DNA from: Euperipatoides rowelli | Taxonomy: Eukaryota > Onychophora > Udeonychophora > Euonychophora > Peripatopsidae | DNA length: 12,861 nt | Reading direction: 5' to 3' (one strand) | Assembly (NCBI GenBank): GCA_003024985.2 | Contig: PXIH01S0015918.1 | Shown: one piece after another, positions 8,552 through 12,861 of the stretch | How the letters are laid out: each line of letters begins with the position of its first letter | How positions within the stretch are numbered: position 1 is the stretch's first letter | Position numbers and translations under genes: made by a program | Notes under the pieces: generated by a model | Databases searched by the model: none | Told to the model about the DNA's origin: nothing | Seen by the model: the letters and a program-made list of their open reading frames with translations, nothing else

Positions 8552-9336
8552 CTTATTAAAGGAAATTTTCATGCTCACAATGTGCATACTTTATTTTTGC
8601 TATTCATTGTGCAATTAAAAGGAAGAAGATAATATTTAAGCATGTGTGCTGCAGACATTTTGAACGCGTACATCACATTTTTTTGGGGTATCACATGTTT
8701 TAAACCCTAAACTAAAATGTTACAGTATAGAGCAGCTGTTTAACTAAAATATTCTAGTAGTGACATTGAATGTAAAAATCTTCTAGCAGTCTATTTTCAG
8801 CCATAACATTAAATTGAAAACATTAAAGATGACCATTGGCAGTGTATAACATAATTTATTTATGTATTTCAGTTTTAGTATTATTTTTTTTACCAACATA
8901 TAAGCTTTAAAAAGGCTGAGTAAATAACTTTAAATTTCCATAAACTTTCCAAACAAAACATCGATAAAGTAGCTATGATGTTTTAATGCAAAAGTCATTG
9001 GATTCCTATTCACATTTATATCTATAAATTGAGAACAACAGATGTAGCCATTGGTATGGTAGAACAATTTGTTTCAGAATTTTAACACAATTTTGTTTTC
9101 ATTACAATTGCTTTTATGGGACTTTTTAAAAAAAAATGAAAGTAGGTACATCATAAAACAAAGTTAGCTCCACCTTTTAAGGTCAGCTATTAACCAATCG
9201 TAAGAAAGATATAAAAATGAAAACATTAACTGTGTGAATTCATTATTTGTCTGGCAATATACAATTTTAATTTATTTTAGACAAAAAGGAGTAATAGACA
9301 ACAAGACATTTTAGCATTTATTTTTATTTTTTATTA
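8552..9336. other. AT-rich spacer, no recognised gene
   Basis: Nothing convincing was seen. A CCAATC (9195-9200) is followed by GATATAAAAATG (about 9209-9220), which looks like CCAAT and TATA elements on the plus strand, but the two are unusually close and no gene follows. If the minus-strand exons form one gene, this is intron. Confidence 0.5.
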
Positions 9337-10150
9337 ATCTTATGCAACTTTGTTATGTACACACACTATTTGCAGACGAAACAAGTGGCATTTTTAAATT
9401 TACAGTATTGCACGTTTTGTTTATTCCTGCAGTTTGCATTTGTTATTTTCAATTTTATTTGGGGAGTTTAATCTTTGTTTAAGTTTCTTTTCATTTAATG
9501 ATAAATGTATCCTTAAATATTGTTTCTTTTTTTTAGTGCATCTGAACCTTTATTTGCAATCTCCGCAGCTGAGGCCATTTGTATTATTTTGTATAGCAGA
9601 ATCGTAAAGTCCGAAAATGAATTGATCTACCAACGATAAATTAAGCACGAGGCCATTTGTATTATTTTGTATAGCAGAATCGTAAAGTCCGAAAATGAAT
9701 TGATCTACCAACGATAAATTAAGCATATCATTAAACTCGCAATTTATTGTCAATTTTCTCAACTCAGCAGCAAAATCTAAAACAGTTTCATCTTTCTTTT
9801 GGACTCTTTTTCTAAATTTAAAATGTTCGAGTCTGGATACCGTAATGGTTGAGGAGAGAAATGTTGTTTGAGAGTATCTAACAAGTCAGATAAACTTAAA
9901 TTTTCTGATTTTGGTGAGGCTACCAAATCACAAAGTAAGTTCAAGTTGGTTTCTCCTATCAGGATTAATGCTGTAGCCAGTTGAAGCCCTTCCTCGACTT
10001 CATTTGCGATTAGTTATAATTTTAACTGTTGGACTTATCTTTTCCACTCCATTATATTCGGATTAAAATTTCCAATATTATAATCCTTGGTTACTATTTT
10101 ATAGTTACTCTCATCGCCCGTTTGTTTTATACTTACGCGTAAATAAGACA
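9337..10150 (-). pseudogene. Ty3/gypsy-type retrotransposon gag, decayed
   Basis: Reading the minus strand from about 10150: a short N-terminal segment, then NIGNFNPNIMEWKR (about 10040-10079), where two in-frame TAA codons interrupt. Next come ANEVEEGLQLATALILIGE (about 9955-10010), SLSDLLDTLKQHFSPQPLR, a one-base frameshift near 9838, SRLEHFKFRKRVQKKDE, and TVLDFAAELRKLTINCEFND. This is the usual gag/capsid order of Ty3/gypsy elements of the K02A2.6 kind. A 26-residue block is then duplicated in tandem (9571-9726). After another frame change comes AAEIANKGSDALK. Near 9365-9440 is CKFKNATCFVCK, the linker of the nucleocapsid zinc knuckles, whose remaining Cys/His residues are partly lost. 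Stops, frameshifts and knuckle decay show it is dead. No protease or polymerase remains downstream. Confidence 0.88.
9571..9726 (-). repeat. In-frame 78-bp tandem duplication within gag
   Basis: Units 9571-9648 and 9649-9726 differ only at the last base (C versus T). Because 78 is divisible by three, the 26-residue block (core SLVDQFIFGLYDSAIQNN) is simply repeated without loss of frame. It covers a helical part of the gag capsid region. The near identity contrasts with the stops and frameshifts around it. Confidence 0.97.
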
Positions 10151-10170
10151 ATCAACACATGAATATAAGT

Positions 10171-10460
10171 TGTGGTTAACAAAGAATTTATTGACAACTA
10201 AAACTTTAGTGGAGAATTTAACTTGCCATTAAATCATAGAAAAGAAGAAGCAAAACTATATGTCTTTTATCCGACTAAATTCTAAGCTCATGAGCTTAGT
10301 GCGCTTTTGGTTTTATCCGTAATTATGATTTAATTGAGTTATTAAATCTATTACACCTATCTCTTATACAGTATTTTAATGTATTCCTATGGAAATTTAA
10401 TAGCTACTCGATTCGAGTCATTTAGATTTTGGTTGTATATTTTCGGAACCCCAAACAACA
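10171..10460 (-). repeat. Candidate 5' LTR of the gypsy-like element
   Basis: Upstream of gag on the minus strand, a 290-bp segment starts TGTTGTTTGGGG and ends AACCACA. AATAAA (10192-10187) lies 16 bp before its end. TG...CA borders, a polyadenylation signal near the 3' border and the position just ahead of gag fit an LTR. Against it, no second copy is in the window, no tRNA-complementary primer site beginning TGG is seen after the end, and the borders were chosen by eye. Confidence 0.3.
10282..10299. repeat. 18-bp perfect palindrome CTAAGCTCATGAGCTTAG
   Basis: Two 9-bp arms meet without a spacer. It lies inside the candidate LTR, where palindromes can be part of promoter or regulatory U3 sequence. 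A smaller odd palindrome ACTCGATTCGAGT is at 10406-10418, in the same segment. Confidence 0.9.
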
Positions 10461-10485
10461 ACTCTAATAATTGCTCTGGTGAACA

Positions 10486-10594
10486 TTAGAGTCTATTAAG
10501 TGGCCGATTTATTAATGTGGCAGCTATAACAAGGAATTGAATACATTTAGTTTTGCCACTTAGAGACTAATAAATGGCTGATTTGATAAACCAG
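10486..10594 (+). repeat. 74-bp-spaced direct repeats that also form an inverted repeat
   Basis: TTAGAGTCTATTAAGTGGCC at 10486 recurs as TTAGAGACTAATAAATGGCT at 10560, both followed by GATTT, giving a period of 74 bp. Within the first unit's end, GCCACTTAGAGACTAAT (10555-10571) is also a near reverse complement of ATTAGAGTCTATTAAGTGGC (10485-10504), so the segment can fold as a stem-loop. A further partial copy lies at 11194. Confidence 0.8.
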
Positions 10595-10639
10595 CGAGTT
10601 CAAAAGGAAAACTTGTATTGTACATACATTTACACAATA

Positions 10640-10653
10640 TACAGTATACTGTA
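10640..10653. repeat. 14-bp palindrome TACAGTATACTGTA
   Basis: TACAGTA followed directly by its reverse complement TACTGTA. It is the only place where two of the window's abundant TACAGTA words abut. Confidence 0.95.
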
Positions 10654-11733
10654 CATGCATAGAATATATAAACAGCATATACTGCATATGAAACTAATTT
10701 TTTTATTTAATATTCTTTACATAAAATCAGTTTTTTTCCCTCTCAGTTTATTTAATTTTCTGGAAATAAAATTTATTATTTTTTTTAATAGATTTTTCAT
10801 TACATCTGATAATAAATTGTAGAAGTTCTTTGTAAATAAATATACAGTAGCTTTGCATATTAAATAGAATCTTATAATGGAATAAAAGTGCAGTAATGTA
10901 TTCATAGATGGAGCCTTCATACTGATTCAGTACATTAAAAAAATTATTCTAAATAGGATTCTTGAAAAAAATATGAGCCAGGTTATGCTTAACAGAATTT
11001 ACTTGTCAATCGCAGTAATATTTACAAATACTGTATAATATAAAATTAATAGAGTAAGAAGTAATTAAAAATAACTACGTTTTGAATCTAAAATTTATAG
11101 TTGATAGAGACTACAGCATTTGAGGAAGTTTGACCTATTTTTAAAAACAAAGATAACTTACTTTAAAAAAAAAAATAAGAAAGAAAGCATAAGTGGCTGA
11201 TTTGATAAACCAGTGAGTTTAAAAGTAACTTCATCATAATGAAGTTTTATGTTTTAAGTGATTGTTCTTTCAAATTCAACTAAAGTTGAGTAGCATGAGT
11301 GAAAACTTCATTCTGATTTAAAATGCAAATATTTGTTGTATAATTTATATTAGTACTGTAGAATGCCAACAAAGGGAGCCCCACCAAACTTTTTGATCAC
11401 TCTGAAAGAAATCCAAGCTGTGCCATGCAACAGCGCCTCCTAGTTTTTACTTCATCTAAGGCGCAGCAGTGTTAACATGTAACCAAAATAAGAGTGCCAT
11501 TTTGAAAAACAGTCTTCTAATTATAATTCTAACCAAACAAAGTTTACCTGGGCAGTTTTACAGTGCATTGTAGTAAATCTAAAATTTATAAGCATGGTGC
11601 TAAATAAAGGCGTGACCCCCCTCACCCAACAAATGATGAGATCATGCACACTTGATCGGCAAATTATGGTATCATATACAGTATATACCATACTCATATA
11701 CAGTAAATACAGTATTTTAAACAATTTTCTTAC
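10654..11733. other. Spacer, no recognised gene
   Basis: AT-rich DNA with a repeat copy at 11194-11213. A GC-richer patch at 11370-11470 contains CTTTTTGATCACTCTG (11389-11404), similar to the mariner-like terminus at 4448-4463. TACAGTA words are dense near 11677-11714. If the minus-strand exons belong together, this is intron. Confidence 0.5.
11194..11213 (+). repeat. Dispersed copy of TGGCTGATTTGATAAACCAG
   Basis: Exact 20-bp match to 10575-10594. The similarity runs on with GAGTT-AAAAG in both copies (one or two differences). Same orientation, 619 bp apart. Confidence 0.95.
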
Positions 11734-11805
11734 TTTTCCATCCAGAATCAATTTCTTACGTTTGTTGATCAGTTTCTTTTCACCAAAGTCATTTTCATCC
11801 ATTTT
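11734..11805 (-). CDS. Candidate first coding exon, unknown gene
   Basis: The minus strand has an acceptor-like ATATTTTATTAG, then AAAATGG (a good start context, A at -3 and G at +4). An ATG (11802-11800) then opens 23 codons: MDENDFGEKK, LINKRKK and LILDGK. They end at AAA|GTAAGA, a good donor in phase 0. Codons such as GAC, CTG, ATC, AAC and CGT are not expected from AT-rich spacer. The product start is acidic, then strongly basic, like a flexible N-terminus or a nuclear or coiled-coil protein. The frame runs on for 70 codons past the donor into sequence that looks intronic. If spliced, the next exon could be 8488-8551 (phase 0 in). Not recognised. Confidence 0.45.
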
Positions 11806-12529
11806 CTAATAAAATATATTTTAAACATTAATAACAAAGGATTATTGTAAAATAAATAAACCAATGATAAATCACCTTCTATATTAAAATAAACATAATT
11901 TAATTTTTGCAAATTAATTAAAATATTATTAAATCTATTTGGTAATTTTGAAACATTAAATCTTAAAAAAAATAAAATTAATTCAACACCACCGCTTCAT
12001 ACTCTTACTGCATTGTGTGATATAGAATATGTCTGTCATAGGCACCATCACATGAGACAAGAATAGTGTTACACTAATATTGAATTTTAAACAACTTGTA
12101 ATTATTTATTAACTAATTTATGAAGATTAAAACTTTATAAAATGTATTTTAATTTATTTAAAACTTTTATTTTAGTCCATAAAAAACGTTTCCATTTCAG
12201 AAATATTTGTATATCTCATTTTAACCCTTCACTCCTAAAGGGACCATATATACACAAATATACAGTATTACGGTAAAAAAAAAAAAACCTTCAATAGGTC
12301 CAAAACTATTTCCGTTATTATAATATTTTCCAGTCTTTTTTTATTTACTAGAAAGTCCATAAGGCGGCAGCACTATTAGTTTTTTTATGAATTTTGTCCC
12401 TTTTTTTTTTTTAGTAAATGGCCCATGTGGTTTACCATAAAAAAAAAATCTCTGCAATAAGGGATGAGACAAATGGGGCAGCACTGTTCTTAAATGATTT
12501 AATAGATCAACAAATATGTTTATTTAATA
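11806..12529. other. AT-rich stretch, possible 5' flank or intron of the minus-strand gene
   Basis: No ORF, RNA gene or transposon end is convincing. It holds several A and T runs (12276-12288, 12402-12413, 12440-12449). GGCAGCACT occurs twice, near 12366 and 12479. TTAACCCTTCACTCC starts at 12221. Confidence 0.45.
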
Positions 12530-12568
12530 GGTTTAATTATAGATATAGTTCTATATCTATGGTTTAAT
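12530..12568. repeat. Direct repeat GGTTTAAT flanking a palindrome
   Basis: GGTTTAAT occurs at 12530-12537 and 12561-12568. Between them are TAT's last two bases plus ten more making ATAGATATAG (12539-12548), TT, and the exact reverse complement CTATATCTAT (12551-12560). An 8-bp repeat around a palindromic filler is the shape left by hairpin-mediated hAT excision. Confidence 0.85.
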
Positions 12569-12569
12569 C

Positions 12570-12861
12570 CAGTGCTTCTCAACCTTTTTTTCATGGAGGA
12601 ACCCCTAAAATTTTTTTTTGTATCCTGAGGAACCGCTACCTAAGAAAACATTTATGGGGGGGGGTTACAATCTAATTACACAGCTAAAATTGTAAGTGAA
12701 TTATTATTTTTTTAATGGATTTTCAAAGTGAGTGAAATTTTAGATCACCCAGTTTGCATTGATATTATTTATTTGGTCTAGGTTTGTCTTCGGGTTTGTT
12801 TACATATAATATAATGCTCAAAAGGTTGGGGGTGGGTGTTTGCATTTTGATAATAGTCGAA
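12570..12861 (+). mobile_element. hAT-like transposon end, incomplete at the window edge
   Basis: CAGTGCTTCTCAACCTTTTT at 12570, followed by GGAGGAACCCCTAAAATTTT and GAGGAACCGC, is the characteristic terminal sequence of a widespread hAT group (CAGTGSTTCTCAACC...GGAACCCC). The candidate left target duplication is GTTTAATC (12562-12569). The other end is beyond the window. No transposase frame is seen in the visible 292 bp. Confidence 0.75.

Noticed and set aside
9195-9220. CCAATC plus GATATAAAAATG as a promoter
   Set aside because: The two elements are too close together and no coding exon follows on the plus strand.
9825-9840. GTTCGAGTCT as a tRNA B box
   Set aside because: It lies within the gag reading frame, and no A box or acceptor stem could be paired.
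10574-10920. Overlapping plus and minus ORFs (10574-10822, 10717-10920)
   Set aside because: Both are I/F/Y/K-rich, have no domain, and overlap on opposite strands in very AT-rich sequence.
12221-12242. TTAA followed by CCCTTCACTCC, as at a piggyBac-type end
   Set aside because: No matching inverted end next to a second TTAA was found, and TTAACCC words are short enough to occur by chance.
1-12861. CRISPR array, bacterial operon, riboswitch or rho-independent terminators
   Set aside because: No regularly spaced short repeats with unique spacers were seen. The DNA is eukaryotic, and the 630-658 hairpin has no following T tract.

Overview
The window is AT-rich eukaryotic (animal) DNA, most likely from an arthropod or a similar invertebrate. 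The grounds are the AT-rich non-coding sequence, the lack of any bacterial-style gene packing, splice-like exon borders, and a mix of decayed LINE, Tc1/mariner, hAT and Ty3/gypsy elements. The taxon cannot be fixed from the sequence alone. No intact long gene is present. Most open frames longer than 60 codons are chance frames or transposon debris.

Layout. 1-1010: asparagine/isoleucine-rich broken frames, possibly a dead LINE ORF1-like protein, with a perfect 13-bp GC-containing hairpin at 630-658. 1105-2122 (minus): a decayed non-LTR reverse transcriptase, recognisable over most of the palm and C-terminal region. 2123-3600: very AT-rich spacer with a C13-A15 tract. 3618-4463: the 3' part of a Tc1/mariner-like transposon (C-terminal transposase, 3' UTR, terminal sequence). 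It ends at a TA that is also the first base pair step of a 3-copy, ~110-bp minisatellite (4464-4796). 4797-7145: spacer with one short membrane-anchored ORF (5123-5269). 7154-8276: a complete 1,123-bp non-autonomous hAT-type element with an exact 8-bp target duplication GTATATAC. 9337-10150 (minus): a dead Ty3/gypsy gag with a recent in-frame 78-bp internal tandem duplication, behind a candidate LTR (10171-10460). 10486-11213: short direct and inverted repeats. 12530-12568: a direct repeat flanking a palindrome, shaped like a hAT excision footprint, directly beside a second hAT-like end that starts at 12570 and runs off the window.

Two stretches look like exons of a host gene on the minus strand: 11734-11805 (start codon, 23 codons, GTAAGA donor) and 8488-8551 (AG acceptor, 21 codons, GTAGGT donor). 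Their phases agree (0 out, 0 in), so they may belong to one transcript whose introns are filled with transposons. Its identity is not recognised. A striking non-gene signal is the overuse of TACAGTA/TACTGTA (20 sites by hand count), sometimes joined to TAGGCCTA. I did not find a new defence or metabolic system. The most interesting items are the repeat and transposon structures and the two candidate exons.
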